DNA from: Brachycybe producta
Lineage: Eukaryota; Arthropoda; Diplopoda; Playtdesmida; Andrognathidae
Length of the DNA stretch: 64,000 bases
Direction of reading: 5' to 3'
Assembly: GCA_036925085.1 (NCBI GenBank)
Contig: JAUPFP010000002.1
Span: 8,032,390-8,096,389 of the forward strand
A model generated the notes under the pieces. That model was not told where the DNA came from, made no database searches, and saw only the letters and a program-made list of their open reading frames with translations. Each line of letters opens with the position of its first letter. Position 1 is the stretch's first letter. Positions 33,016 to 44,058 of the stretch are shown here, piece after piece. The position numbers and the translations under genes were made by a program.

Positions 33016-33815
33016 TTTGAACAGAGAAAATGAAGATGGTAGCTAATTACTGAAAAACAGGAAGTTGCTTTTTTTACTGGAGCCATTGAACTAATTTTAG
33101 TTTTTTTTTTCTTCTTGAATGTCCACTTTTTTTGTTGTTGCTGTACATGTATTTCAACTATCAGGTTGTCAGATTTCTTACCCTTTCAATTTTAGAATTT
33201 GCATTGATATTGATCATCGAACGTAATTTATGTATGTTTTCATATATCCACAATAGAACTGTCAGTTTGACGTTAAACTTATTACAGAAAACGTTTTTTT
33301 TTTCTATTTTGTGACATCTGGACTTTAAAAGGTGGTAATAGTTCACTTTCTATGTTAAGTTGATTAAATTTTATAGGTGTGAAACTCACTTTGCGTATTC
33401 ATAGTCTGGTAATAGTAAAACATGCCGCTGTGAAAAGACCTGCAAAACATTATTATTAAAATTTATGTTGAATGTTCTATAATATGCAAATTATTATATT
33501 TGGTTATTTGCATATTATGTGTGTGTGTGGTCTGGTGTCTAGTTACGGTGGCCCTGGAAGATCTATGGTTCGGTTAAAGAAACTTTCACCATGCACAGTA
33601 CTCTTTTGTAAAGATCAGATAATTTTCGCGTTAATATCTTAAAAAATAATGAATTTGTATTCAGTTCTGTACACAAAACACAGAACGAGGAAGTGATAAT
33701 GACGTACCAACTATAAATAAAGCATTACAAATTAACTTAAAAATTACTGGACAATTTCTAAAGGTTTATGATCCAATGAGGGATTTTTTTGTAATTATTT
33801 TTTGTGAATAAATTA
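33016..33815. other. Intronic stretch, nothing recognised
   Basis: AT-rich unique-looking sequence; a short GT microsatellite near 33519-33530. No gene or known repeat. Confidence 0.4.
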
Positions 33816-33819
33816 TAAT

Positions 33820-34230
33820 TGAAGGGTGATGCTGATCTAACGCCGAATTGCAGAAGTGCCAAACTGAAAAAAGTGCCTATTGGACTAATAAACCAAACTA
33901 AACAATGCAAAATTGAATAATCTCCAAATTTCATATTATGTTTACTAAAAATTACCAAAAATTCTATTCATTTTAGCCTCAAAGCTTAAAATGCTTACTT
34001 GTTATATTGTCGTGGCGCACAAGTGCCGCCCGTCACACCAAAGACGCGCAAATTAAGGCGAAAAGAGTGAACACACACAGACCGAACCACGTTCTGTTCA
34101 GTAATAATACTATAGTCCAAGGTGACAAAACTTGAATAAGCGCCAAACTCATTAAACGTCGAGTAAAATAAGCGCCAAAAGGAACAAACGCCAAATATTT
34201 AGGTGGTTATTCATTTTGATATTTGTTCAG
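33820..34230. repeat. Degenerate repeat of GCCAAA/TTTGGC words
   Basis: AAGTGCCAAACTGAAAAAAG, AAACCAAACTAAACAATG, AAGCGCCAAAAGGAACAAAC and GCGCCAAACTCATT recur irregularly. Inverted equivalents (TTTGGCGCTTAGTTTGGCGT, GTTCAATTTGGC) occur near 41740-41830. The two may be ends of related mobile DNA. Confidence 0.45.
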
Positions 34231-34269
34231 AATTGTTCAATTTGGCATTTTTTAAACTAAATTAGGATT

Positions 34270-35770
34270 TTATTTATCACTTGAGCATATTAGAAAAAAC
34301 GGTTTATTGTTAAAAATTAGAACAGAAAATTAACTCGATCATAACAAAATAGATGTTTTGCTTATAGTTTACTTAACATACGTGTGAAAGTTGCTTTTGA
34401 AAATACGTTAGCTTAGTATGAATATATGTTTCCACTCAGACTTATTGAGTCTTATGTGGAAACAATGCTTAATAGATTTGAGAGAGAGAGAGAGAGAGAG
34501 AGAAATTTCTTCAAATTTGGTGAAGTTTTTTTTAGTAAATCTTGATTATGTTTGTTTGAAAATGAATGAATTTTAGGAAAAGGTTCTCTCTCTGTAGAAA
34601 ATGGTGGTCAAGCCTCAGTGATATATTTAAAGCTTAAAAGGAGACTAGTGGCAACTGGTCACTTGCTTTGACCTCCACACCAATTGTGGATGGCGGATGA
34701 TGATAGCGGTTATCTCACAATCGAAGTAACTTAATCAGTATGAGTTAATTAGAGGTGGTATAATTATACATTCTAGAATACAATATAGGATTATTAAAAT
34801 GTAATTGTTTTCAGTTGTAAGGTTTATTAATTTTGTCTTATTAAGAAGGGTGAATAACCGCCTTCTTATATTAGAATTTCAATAATAATAATAATAATAA
34901 TAAGAGAGAAAGAAGAACTGATATGAAATTTTGTGGGTTGTTTGATAAGAAATGAACTCAGAAGAGTTTTGTGTTTTCACTTTGAAAACAATTGACTTGA
35001 GCTTTGTTTTTTTTTTTGTCTTCTTATTATTTATCATACATTGCTCTCAATGAGAACAATATGCTTGAGAGTTGAGCTTCTTGAAGTCATTTTCTTTTCT
35101 TATATAGTGGTTTTTGTGTCTTTTTTTCTTCTTCTTCAATTCAATTGTTGGTTGGGATGTGTGTCCTGCTGTCCTACTACTCTTTTCCTATAATGTATAG
35201 AGGGTTATAATAGGGGCCTACCATTGACATTTCTGTTTTTTTTTCTGATATTCATGCATGGATCTCTCAAGAGATAATTGGAAAAAAAATGTCTTGTATA
35301 TCAACTTTTTGGATGAAAAAAAAGTCAAAAAAAAAAGATGAAAAAGAAGAGAATAAAAATGTAGTTGTTGTAATTTTGGTTGATTGGCCAAGTGTAACGA
35401 AATTGCCTTTCTAATATACTAAACATGTATTTTGCCACAAATTTGTCTTTTTTTTTTTCTTCTATTTTATTCTTTCTCTTTATGAAGTTTTTTTTGGGGG
35501 GAGGTGGAGGGGGGTGGCACTAATAAACAACTTCAACATTTGGTAGAAAATGTGTTTGTATTTGTAAGTTTTATTCATTTTTTTATAGTTGGATTAAATG
35601 AAATTTATAATTTTAAGAACTTGCAAGTTGTGCAAGTCTGTTGAATTTGTCTGAACCAATTCAATCAACCAACTTGACAAGTTTGTAAACTGCCCATCCA
35701 TGCTAGATCAGATAATTTATTCAATTCTGCTGGAAAATCTACCTAGAAATGGATGCATTTATAGCCCCTT
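34270..35770. other. Intronic stretch with microsatellites
   Basis: A GA run lies at 34482-34502 and a TAA run at 34881-34902. Poly-T/C tracts fill 35010-35490, with a G-rich patch at about 35495-35515. No gene is recognised. Confidence 0.45.
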
Positions 35771-35773
35771 CTC

Positions 35774-36016
35774 ACACTATACCAACTTTTGATGAAATTT
35801 TGATGCAGTAAAACTTGCAATGTGACATGCAACTTCTTTGTTTTAGAGTCTCTAAGATGTTGAACGTGTGCAACTCAATGAGACTTGAGTCTCACACTAA
35901 TTGAAAAGGAAGTTTTTTTTTTTCAATTTGCATGTCATAATCACAATATAAACAAGGAAGTTGCAAGTTTTCTTGCATCAAATTTTCATCAAAAGTTGCT
36001 AGTGATCATGTTAAAC
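35774..36016. mobile_element. TIR element with 'AACTTTTGATGAAAWTTTGATG' arms
   Basis: The left AACTTTTGATGAAATTTTGA, ACTTGCAA and ATGCAACTTCTTTG are inverted at the right (GGAAGTTGCAAG, TTTTCTTGCATCAAATTTTC, ATCAAAAGTTG). An R1-like right-arm fragment (TGCACCTGAAAGACAAAATA, GAGGGGCGTTTACATTTTAA) follows at 36020-36110. Confidence 0.72.
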
Positions 36017-36119
36017 ACATTCCAGTATGTCTTCATTTTGCACCTGAAAGACAAAATAACCAAAGAGTTCGAGGGGCGTTTACATTTTAAAGCCACTTTA
36101 AGTTTGGCACTTCAATCAC

Positions 36120-37385
36120 ATTGTATTACTGGTGATTAGGATAAATATGCGATTCTTATCCGGTTTATCATAGTACCAAGGTACATTCCAAATGTGTGGA
36201 GCTCTAAGCCATTAGATTTTTATTATCTTTATTAACAATGGAATTTATAAGAAATGGTGGGAAAAACATTAAAAAAAATATACAGTAAACACAACTGAAG
36301 AAAAATAGCTACGAGACGTAAAAACAACAATATATTCTTATTCTCACACCCAGTATGTGTTCTATTTATATAATATAAATGATTGTTGTCCAATTAGTGG
36401 CCCTCGGATCCAACCACAGGCATCTTTTTTGATGTCTTTTGGTTGTCAAGATGTTGAACAACCTCCTCCCCTTAGTAAGTAATGAATACATGATTTAATG
36501 AAGAAGAACATAAAACCGAAAGTGATTTTAAGTGAAGTTGACTGGAGAGAAAGGGAAAGACTTTGGTTTACAGTCAAAGTGAAAAAACGAGTTATTATCT
36601 ATAATCACTAGTAAATGTGCAAATCCATCAATTCGATAGAAAGGTCTATATTCAAGATTGACACTTGGCACTTGAACTTCAACTTGAATCCTATGAAAAA
36701 GTCTTTTTGTTTCTTTTTTCAAGAAAAATTCCAAGTTTGTTCAATAAAACAGGTTTTTTTTATGATGGATTCCTGTACAAGTTGAAGTTCAAGCGTTTAA
36801 GTTGAAGTTTCTATCTTGAATTTGAGATTTAGAGAAGTTTTGATTTTTGATTTTTAGGCTTATATTCAAGAACGACACTTGGCACTTTCAATTCAAGTAG
36901 AACCTCAATGATTTTATTATTGGTTTCTATTTAGAAGGGGGAAAAAACCTGTTCAAACTAACTTAACTATCACTGTTATCAATACGGATCGGTCGCTAAA
37001 ATGACATCCTTGACTGTTTTGACATTTTTTGAAGTCATACTGGTACTTAATAGGACTGGAGATGACGATGATGATTTCGACAGTCTGGCAAAGGGGGGTA
37101 TGGGGACATATTGGTGGGCACTGGGGCAGTCTGTTGGGGGGTCTGTAATTCAATTCAGCTCAGTACACATGCAATCAGCTCGAGAGCCATGTGGTAGGTA
37201 GCATAGTTCCAAATCATAAATGGTTGTGATTTGTACAAGGTTGGATGGTGTGAGGGAGGCTACCAGGATGTCTCTGCAACAGTTATGGGATGCTGCATAA
37301 GAAAGGTCGACTTGGAGATTGCTTCTTCATTGGAGTCACCAGGAGTCGAAGATGACTCGATGTATCTTAACAGCAACAAGAAGAC
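36120..37385. other. Intronic stretch; two copies of a 'TATATTCAAGAWYGACACTTG' word
   Basis: Near 36650 and 36860 a similar block (TTCAAGATTGACACTTGGCA / TTCAAGAACGACACTTGGCA) occurs twice, and related CAAGTGCCAAGTTTTCTT words lie near 50770 and 60950, suggesting another decayed family. 37200-37385 may be the 3' untranslated end of the LINE fragment that follows on the minus strand. Confidence 0.4.
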
Positions 37386-37389
37386 ACCA

Positions 37390-37690
37390 TAATCAAATTG
37401 AATTTGTCCTAAAACAGAACTATGAACTTAGAAGCCTGGAAGAGAATTCCATAGTCTAAAGACATTTGGAAAGAAAGGTTTACCACAAATATGGCATCAG
37501 TTGTAGCTCTTTATTTCTTTAACAAGCATTGGATGGTCATTTCTACTCATATAGGGTGGTTTCTAGTAAGAATTCCATCAAACAATGCTATGTTCTTTCT
37601 GCAGCTAGCAAGCGTTCAAAAATGGCAATGCTTTGCTAAGCTCTACGGTTTGCTAGTGATTCTCACTGAAGTTCAGTTAGCATGAGGAGT
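37390..37690 (-). pseudogene. Decayed non-LTR retrotransposon (LINE) reverse transcriptase C-terminus
   Basis: Read on the minus strand, the sequence gives pieces such as ESLANR, ERLLAAER and FFPNVFRLWNSLPGF. The last is the typical end of LINE ORF2 proteins (FxxRxxRLWNSLP). It shares DNA words with the plus-strand fragment at 54180-54790 (TGTTTGATGGAATTCTTACTAG against TGTTAGATGGAATTCTTGCTAG), so both are one family. Several stops and frame changes show it is dead. The LINE is 5'-truncated; no endonuclease or fingers/palm part is seen. Confidence 0.78.
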
Positions 37691-37705
37691 TACAATTTCA
37701 GAATA

Positions 37706-37899
37706 CAGTAGAACATCAGAATGTCGGTTATTGGAACCAATTTTTTTTACTTATTTTTATGGAAATAAAGAAAAAATTCTTTGCAATCGTTTTTTTTTAC
37801 TTTTATCTCCTTTTTTCAATGGGAGTTCGATTAAACCAACTTTTGATTTTTGGAACTGTGCATGTTTGGACATTATTTCCAATAATCGACATTCTACTG
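37706..37899. mobile_element. pogo/Tigger-like MITE, copy 1
   Basis: The ends CAGTAGAACATC and the inverted ATTCTACTG, with TA on both sides (37704-37705, 37900-37901), fit a Tc1/mariner pogo-type element. The interior word AATAATCGACATTCTACTG is shared with copies at 39129-39343 and 63035-63215. No transposase frame. Confidence 0.8.
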
Positions 37900-38180
37900 T
37901 AGATATATTAACCGTTAACAAATCTTGCAGCTCTACGTTGTAAAAAAAACCCTGCTGTAGATTTACTGCACATTGACTAGTAATTGTACATAATGACTGA
38001 TTTTTCACTTTGCAAGTAATAGTGGATATGATGATGCAATTTGAAATGTCAATACATATTAATGGTATATAACTATTTATCTTATGTTGAACCACAGAAA
38101 CAAACAAAAAAAAAATGATGATCCGTCAACATTATAACAATTTTTTACGTGTATAGAATAAATAAATATATAAATAGATT

Positions 38181-38186
<6 letters not shown>

Positions 38187-38274
<88 letters not shown>
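38187..38274. repeat. AT dinucleotide microsatellite (about 44 units)
   Basis: A continuous alternating AT run of roughly 88 bp. It is flanked by further AT-rich sequence and a smaller TA run near 38446-38458. Confidence 0.98.
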
Positions 38275-38277
<3 letters not shown>

Positions 38278-39128
38278 AAAAAAACGTTATATGTAACGTG
38301 TGTGAGTGACGTCATTGATGGGTCACTTTCAGTTTTGCTTTTTCTTCTTTCTGAACTCGGGTAAAAAAAAAATAATATAAAAGTAAAAGTGCAACAACAG
38401 AAAACCTGCTTTAGCTTTTATTATTATTATTATTATCTGGTAACTATATATATATATAACTTTAATGTTTACTATATTTCATTATGAATATTTCATTGTA
38501 TATGGTGTTTTGTGGGTATTATATAAAAAAAACCGGAATCTTTTAAGATGTGTTTGGTGATGATCATCATTGAAACTTAAGAAAAGTTCTAAGAGAAAAA
38601 AAAAAGCAACAATTCAAGATGTGTTGAATTTGATAATAATAATAAACCTTATGTAATCTTTGTGGTTTTGTTGCTTTGTTTGCATATACATAACATTCTT
38701 AAAAAAGCAGAAAATGCAGGAAGTTGTTGAAAGTTTCTCTTCTTCTTTCTGTCTATTCTTTAAAAATAGAAAACCTGTTATACATATTTATTTTTGTTCG
38801 ATTTTCTTGATATACTTGAAATATTTGTAATAGGTAATTGTAATGTTGGTTTTTTGTTGTTGTTGTTTCAGAAGTTCATAAATCTATTCTCTAATGTTTG
38901 TTGTTTTTAAGAAGACAATTTAATTTGTCAACAAGTTCAGTGTTGAATATAAGAAACAGAACGAAGAAAAAAACACATAACAGGATGATGAGTTATGAGA
39001 AAATTACAACTAAAAACAATTTGTAACACAGGAAGTATCATTTTTTTTTTCTTGATAAGAATGGTCTATTTCTGGTTTGTAAAATTATTATCTGAATAAT
39101 TTATCAAATGTGTTCTGTGTTTGAAGTA
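38275..39128. other. Intronic stretch, nothing recognised
   Basis: TTA/TAA microsatellites near 38419-38436 and 38633-38645. No coding similarity. Confidence 0.4.
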
Positions 39129-39343
39129 CAGTAGAACGTCTATTATCGGAACTAATGTCGGACATGCATAGTTCCGATAATCAAAAGTTCGTATAATCGA
39201 AATCCCATTAAAAAAAAAAACAAGTGAGAAAAAAGTGATTGCAAAGAATTCTTTTATTTTAAATAAGTAGTATTTCCAATAAGTAAAAAAAAATTGTTTC
39301 CCGATAATCGACGGTTCCGATAACCAAAGTTTCAATAAGCAGG
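39129..39343. mobile_element. pogo/Tigger-like MITE, copy 2
   Basis: It starts CAGTAGAACGTCTATTATCG after TA and carries GTCGGACATGCATAGTTCCG and GATAATCGACGGTTCCGATA. The right end (TCAATAAGCAGGG) has decayed, so the exact end is approximate. Confidence 0.75.
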
Positions 39344-39401
39344 GGAAAATGTATATATTACAGTATTATCAATTATTATTAGTGTACAGAAGTTGTTTTT
39401 G

Positions 39402-39573
39402 AAAAAAACCTGGAAAATAGCCAACTTTGGTATGAAAAAACGTGGAAAATAGCCAACTTTGGTATAAAAAAAACCTGGAAAATAGCCAACTTTGGTATGA
39501 AAAAAACTGGAAAATAGCCAACTTTGGTATGAAAAAACCTGGAAAATAGCCAACTTCGGTATGAAATGCCTGG
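39402..39573. repeat. About 32-bp tandem repeat, five units
   Basis: The unit CCTGGAAAATAGCCAACTTT-GGTATGAAAAAA recurs five times with variation in A-run length and one GGT-to-CGGT change. On the minus strand a 73-codon frame (39332-39553) reads through it as repeats of AIFQVF/YPxFF-type residues and is not a gene. Confidence 0.93.
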
Positions 39574-39579
39574 ATAAAT

Positions 39580-40803
39580 CAGTGAATTTCAGAAATGAAA
39601 ATTGGTGACAGCCCTGTTTACTAGTTCTTCTGTCTAAAAGGGGAAAAAATCACACATGCTGAAAAAAAATCTCACTGAATTTTACTTTGTAAGGCATTTA
39701 CCAGAAGCGACGTAGGAAAACAGGTTTTCTTTTGTTTCTATTTTTTTGGTGGTTTTTCAGCGTGTGTGATTTTTCTATGTGTGATTTCTCAGTTTGAATC
39801 GTTACTTTTCATTCTTGAATTAGGACACATGCTGCATCTTGGTCCAGTGGTCAAATTCCACGATGACTCCTACTAATCTGTAGTTTACAAACACAACCGC
39901 TGTTTACAAACTATCATAAAAAAGTTTATTTTATATGATTTCTTTACTCAATCTAATTTTTAAAAAAAATTTGTTACTTTTTTCTTAAAGTTCAGAGCTT
40001 TTTAAACACAATTAAACTGTCAAATTGCGTCTAAACACATATTACACGAGTGGTGGTACAAACACCTTTTTGAACAAAATTATAACTTTAAGAAAACAAT
40101 TGTTTAAATTTTTCTTACTTTATTAACAATGTTAAAGTGTGAAGAATTTTCTTTTTATTTGTGGTGTTTTCTGTTTCTGTTTGTAATCTGGGGTGTGTTG
40201 AATTTTTACAATTTTTGTGACCTATACTTTTTTTTTTAAAAAAAGACTTTTTATACGAAACATTACAGAAACAAAAAAAGAAAATTTGGGTCAAATGGAA
40301 ATTTTTCAGTGCTACATTGCAAAGTTGATCTCTTAAAAAACCCCATTTCTAATAAAATGGAAGGATTGACATTTTATGTTACACTTTTACTTTTTTCAAT
40401 TCAAAACTTGCCTTCTTTTTTTGACAACAACACCTTTTTGTTGTTAGTTTATGTTGAGAGACCATCATGATGATGATGATGATGAACTAACTTATTATAA
40501 ATTGTAATTTCTTCTTCAACTAAAAGTAACTTTTGTATGTAATATATGTAATGTGTGTGGTAACACCTTGAGATTGACCGCTTTTTGTTCCTTTTTTTGT
40601 GGGTTACTTACCATTGAATTGAATATGAAATTGATTTGTGTTATACTTTTATGTGGTTTTATTTTTATATACCGTGTCAGCTACATTTGATAAAAAAAAT
40701 AGTGGCGCCACTCGATAAATGAAGAACAAACGTGTGTTGAATTTAAAAAAAAACATGCAACAAAATCATATTGAATACAACGTCATGTTGCCCTGTATTA
40801 TAA
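39580..40803. other. Intronic stretch, nothing recognised
   Basis: AT-rich sequence with a GAT run at 40468-40484. No coding similarity and no repeat family of this window. Confidence 0.4.
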
Positions 40804-41023
40804 ACAGGCAATTAGAAAACGGGATGAACAGAAGTTGGCTCCGCCCTTGTTATGACGACTGGCAACTTCTAATTGGTTGGTTATGTAGTCTGACGTCACA
40901 TATGCTCGGCCCATTTCAACGTCGAACTACACAACATACCACACAACAAACCAATTAGAAGTTGCCGTTCGTCATGAAAAGGGCGGAGCCAACTTCTGTT
41001 CATCCCGTTTTCTAATTGCCTGT
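40804..41023. mobile_element. R4-family palindromic MITE
   Basis: The ends ACAGGCAATTAGAAAACGGG and CCCGTTTTCTAATTGCCTGT are perfect inverted repeats, extended by ATGAACAGAAGTTGGCTCCG / GGAGCCAACTTCTGTTCAT. The interior has TCTGACGTCACATATGCTCG and two copies of the CAAACCAATTAGAAGTTGC-type block, one inverted (TTCTAATTGGTTGG). TTATA-type words flank both sides. Confidence 0.92.
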
Positions 41024-41162
41024 GTTTTATAATTGAGTAGAGAGACTTTTTTCCTATTTGATATTTGATAAGGCACTCTACAAGTTAACTATGAAGGTTT
41101 GTGGCTGAGAGAAAACAGTTTCAAATGTAGAATGTGTAAAATAAAATTGTCAAAAACTAGAA

Positions 41163-41675
41163 AGCAGGGCCGTCGAGTGCGGTTGTGCTGGTTATGCACC
41201 GCACAACCTCACCTGATGGCGTAAAATTAAAAAAAAATCCTACAAAACAATTTCTGCCTAGGTACAAAAAAGTGTTTAGCCAATTGCAATGAGTGCTACA
41301 TTGCATGACTTTTCCTTCTTCGTTTTCTTTCTAAAGGGGTTGGATTACATGATGCTTCTTTTACTCACTACTAGTCTACTAGCGTGGTAGCTATGGGGCG
41401 CCTAAAAATGCCTCAGGAGTACTCAACTGGCCCCAGAAGTCCCAAAAAGCTTGGAAAAGCACAAGGATTCAAGAATTTTCAAAATTTGAAGAAATGGGTC
41501 AAAAGCCAAGACTTTGGTTTTTTTCAAAAAGGAGCCAAAAGAAGAAAAATATTTAAATGTTCTTAAAAGTTCTAAAAATGCCTCGGGAGTGCACAACAGA
41601 CCCCAGAAGTCTCCTTTTTTCTTGTCAAGGGCGCCTACATGAGAGTTTGCACAAGGGCGCCTTATACCCACGCAG
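41163..41675. other. Probable decayed mobile element
   Basis: It begins CAGGGCCGTCGAGTGCGGTT, a phrase of the CAGGGCCG type common at DNA-element ends. It has an internal direct repeat: CTAAAAATGCCTCAGGAGTA / CTAAAAATGCCTCGGGAGTG and CCCCAGAAGTC at about 41402 and 41573. No matching right end was established. Frames of 60-82 codons inside have no recognised domain. Confidence 0.45.
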
Positions 41676-41946
41676 TAGCGTTGCTAGAAATGTTTCCACC
41701 GAATCCAGTCGGACGTTTGACGTTGACGGACGTTGACGTTTGTAAAATTTGGCATTTGTTTAGTTTAGGGTTTCTTCGATTTGGCGCTTAGTTTGGCGTT
41801 TGTTCAATTTGGCTTGTTCAGCGCCACCAGCTATAAACCGTTTATAAACATTTTATTCAATTTTTATTCTGTTTGAGCTTAGGTTTCGTTTATTTAACGT
41901 GTATGACATTAGCATTTTTTTTTTTAATTATTTATATTTCTTCTAA

Positions 41947-42177
<231 letters not shown>

Positions 42178-42369
42178 TAAGTTTTCAGGTTCCGGCGGGT
42201 AATATTTATAAATATAATATGGCCTTGAAAATTGTAGTAATTAAAGTTTCGATTTACGGAATTTTGGATTTCTGAAAAAAAAAAAAAAACAATTCTGCAA
42301 AAGAATTTGCTAACACACGACCGCTTTTCGTGGGGCCACAGAGTGGTTCGTTTGAAGTCGGCCACCTTA

Positions 42370-42755
42370 CGGAGCCCTGCAGAGGACGTTTGCAAATTTT
42401 TTTTTTTAGAATCTCGACATGTTGACTTTTATTCTCTTTCATATTCGACCTTGTTAATTATGCCATGTTGAGCGCACCATACTCTAATAATTAAATTATT
42501 TCTGGGACAAGAGGGCGCTTGCAATAATTTAATTATTAAAAGTATGGTGCGTGCAACATGGCATAATTAACATGGCCGAATAAAAGAGTAAAAATCGACA
42601 TGTCGAGATAGAAAGTCGACATGTCGAGATAGAAAGTCGACATGTCGAGATAGAAAGTCGACATGTCGAGATTGAAAAAAATCGACTTGTCAACTTTAAT
42701 ATCGACTTGTCGAGATTTAAAAAAAAAAATTCGCAAAGTCCTCTGCAGGACTCCG
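42370..42755. mobile_element. TIR element 194 bp after exon 2, with an internal 21-bp array
   Basis: The left CGGAGCCCTGCAGAGGACGT, TTGCAAATTTTTTTTT and TCTCGACATGTTGAC match the right in inverted order (GTCGAGATTTAAAAAAAAAA, TTCGCAAAGTCCTCTGCAGG, ACTCCG). The inner parts GTTAATTATGCCATGTTGAG..GCACCATAC and GTATGGTGCGTGCAACATGG are also inverted. An internal AATAATTTAATTATT palindrome completes it. Confidence 0.85.
42594..42675. repeat. 21-bp tandem repeat inside the TIR element
   Basis: Four units of GTCGACATGTCGAGATAGAAA, the unit itself holding the palindrome TCGACATGTCGA. The same motif is single in the other arm (TCTCGACATGTTGAC near 42413), so the array seems to have expanded from a subterminal motif of the element. 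Confidence 0.92.
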
Positions 42756-43540
42756 TTGTTTTTTCTATATTGGTGAACAGCCTATTTTTTGTTGTTGTTG
42801 TCAATTTTCCATTCTTTTTCATTTTTGATTTCAATATGATGTGACAATGTGTCCCAGTCGCACAAAATTCCAATTGTGACTGTCACACTACAATTCTTTG
42901 AATTGAAATTTCCTTTTATTCATAAAGAAAAACCAAGGAGAGAACAACAGTTTTCTTTATCCAATTTTAACATCTTCCCCCCCCCCCCCCCTTTTTCTCA
43001 TGAAGACGCTTTTTTTCTTCTCATTTTCTTTTGAATCAAAAAAGTCTTCTGAGGTCATAAACACCAAACCCATTCCTTGTCTACATTATTAATTCTCATT
43101 GTTTTTACAATGGAACAATGAAATGAATCAAAAAATGTTTCAAATCGGAGAAGAAGATCTTAGAATTGAGATGATTTTTTTTTCTTTTTCGTTTACTTTT
43201 TTTTTATACAAATGGGATTTTTTTTTCTAGTTTGTAACCATTTTTTGAAAGTGTGTCTGTAGTTTCTAGATCTCAATTCTCTTTTTTTTTATTTCGAAAA
43301 TTGCCTGAATAACTTTGAATTTAACTTTAAATTAAAAAAAGAAAGAACAAATTTTTGCTCTTGGCTTAAGATCTTGTTCAAAAGATGAATTAATTCAAGA
43401 AACGATTGTGTTTTTTAATATAAGCTTTAGAGATTTGAAGCTTTCTTTCATTTGAGACGAACGCTTAATTCAATTTATGTTGTAGCATTTAAAGGATATT
43501 CATTCGACAAGAAAAACAAAATTAGAAAATATTGTGTTAA
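42756..43540. other. Intron 2 stretch, nothing recognised
   Basis: A C run of about 14 lies near 42978-42991; otherwise AT-rich without repeat families or coding similarity. Confidence 0.4.
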
Positions 43541-44058
43541 ACTTTGCAAGAGTTACTTTGTCACTTTGCGGGAGTTACTTTGTCACTTTGCGAGAGTTAC
43601 TTTGTCACTTTGCGAGAGTTACTTTGTCACTTCGCGAGAGTTACTCTGTCATTTTGCGAGAGTTACTCTGTCACTTTGCGAGAGTTTCTCTGTCACTTTG
43701 CAAGAGTTTTTCTGTCACTTCGCAAGAGTTACTTTGTAACTTTGCGAGGGTTACTTTGTCACTTTGCAAGAGTAACTCTGTCACTTTGCAAGAGTTACTC
43801 TGTCACTTTGCAAGAGTTACTTTGTCACTTTGCAAGAGTTACTTTGTCACTTTGCAAGAGTAACTTTGTCACTTTGCAAGAGTTACTTTGTCACTTTGCA
43901 AGAGTTACTTTGTCACTTTGCAAGAGTAACTTCGTCACTTTGCAAGAGTTACTTTGTCACTTTGCAAGAGTGACTTTGTCACTTTGCAAGAGTTACTTTG
44001 TCACTTTGCAAGAGTTTCTCTGTCACTTTGCGAGATTTTCTCTGTCACTTTGCAAAAG
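43541..44058. repeat. 22-bp minisatellite, about 23 units
   Basis: The unit GCAAGAGTTACTTTGTCACT-TT (variants GCGAGAG, TCTCTGTCAC, GTAACT) repeats about 23 times. Because 22 is not a multiple of 3 and the unit has no stop in any plus frame, all three plus frames stay open for 95-188 codons, reading as Leu/Ser/Cys/Phe/Val repeats. No start context or flanking homology supports a gene. Confidence 0.96.
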
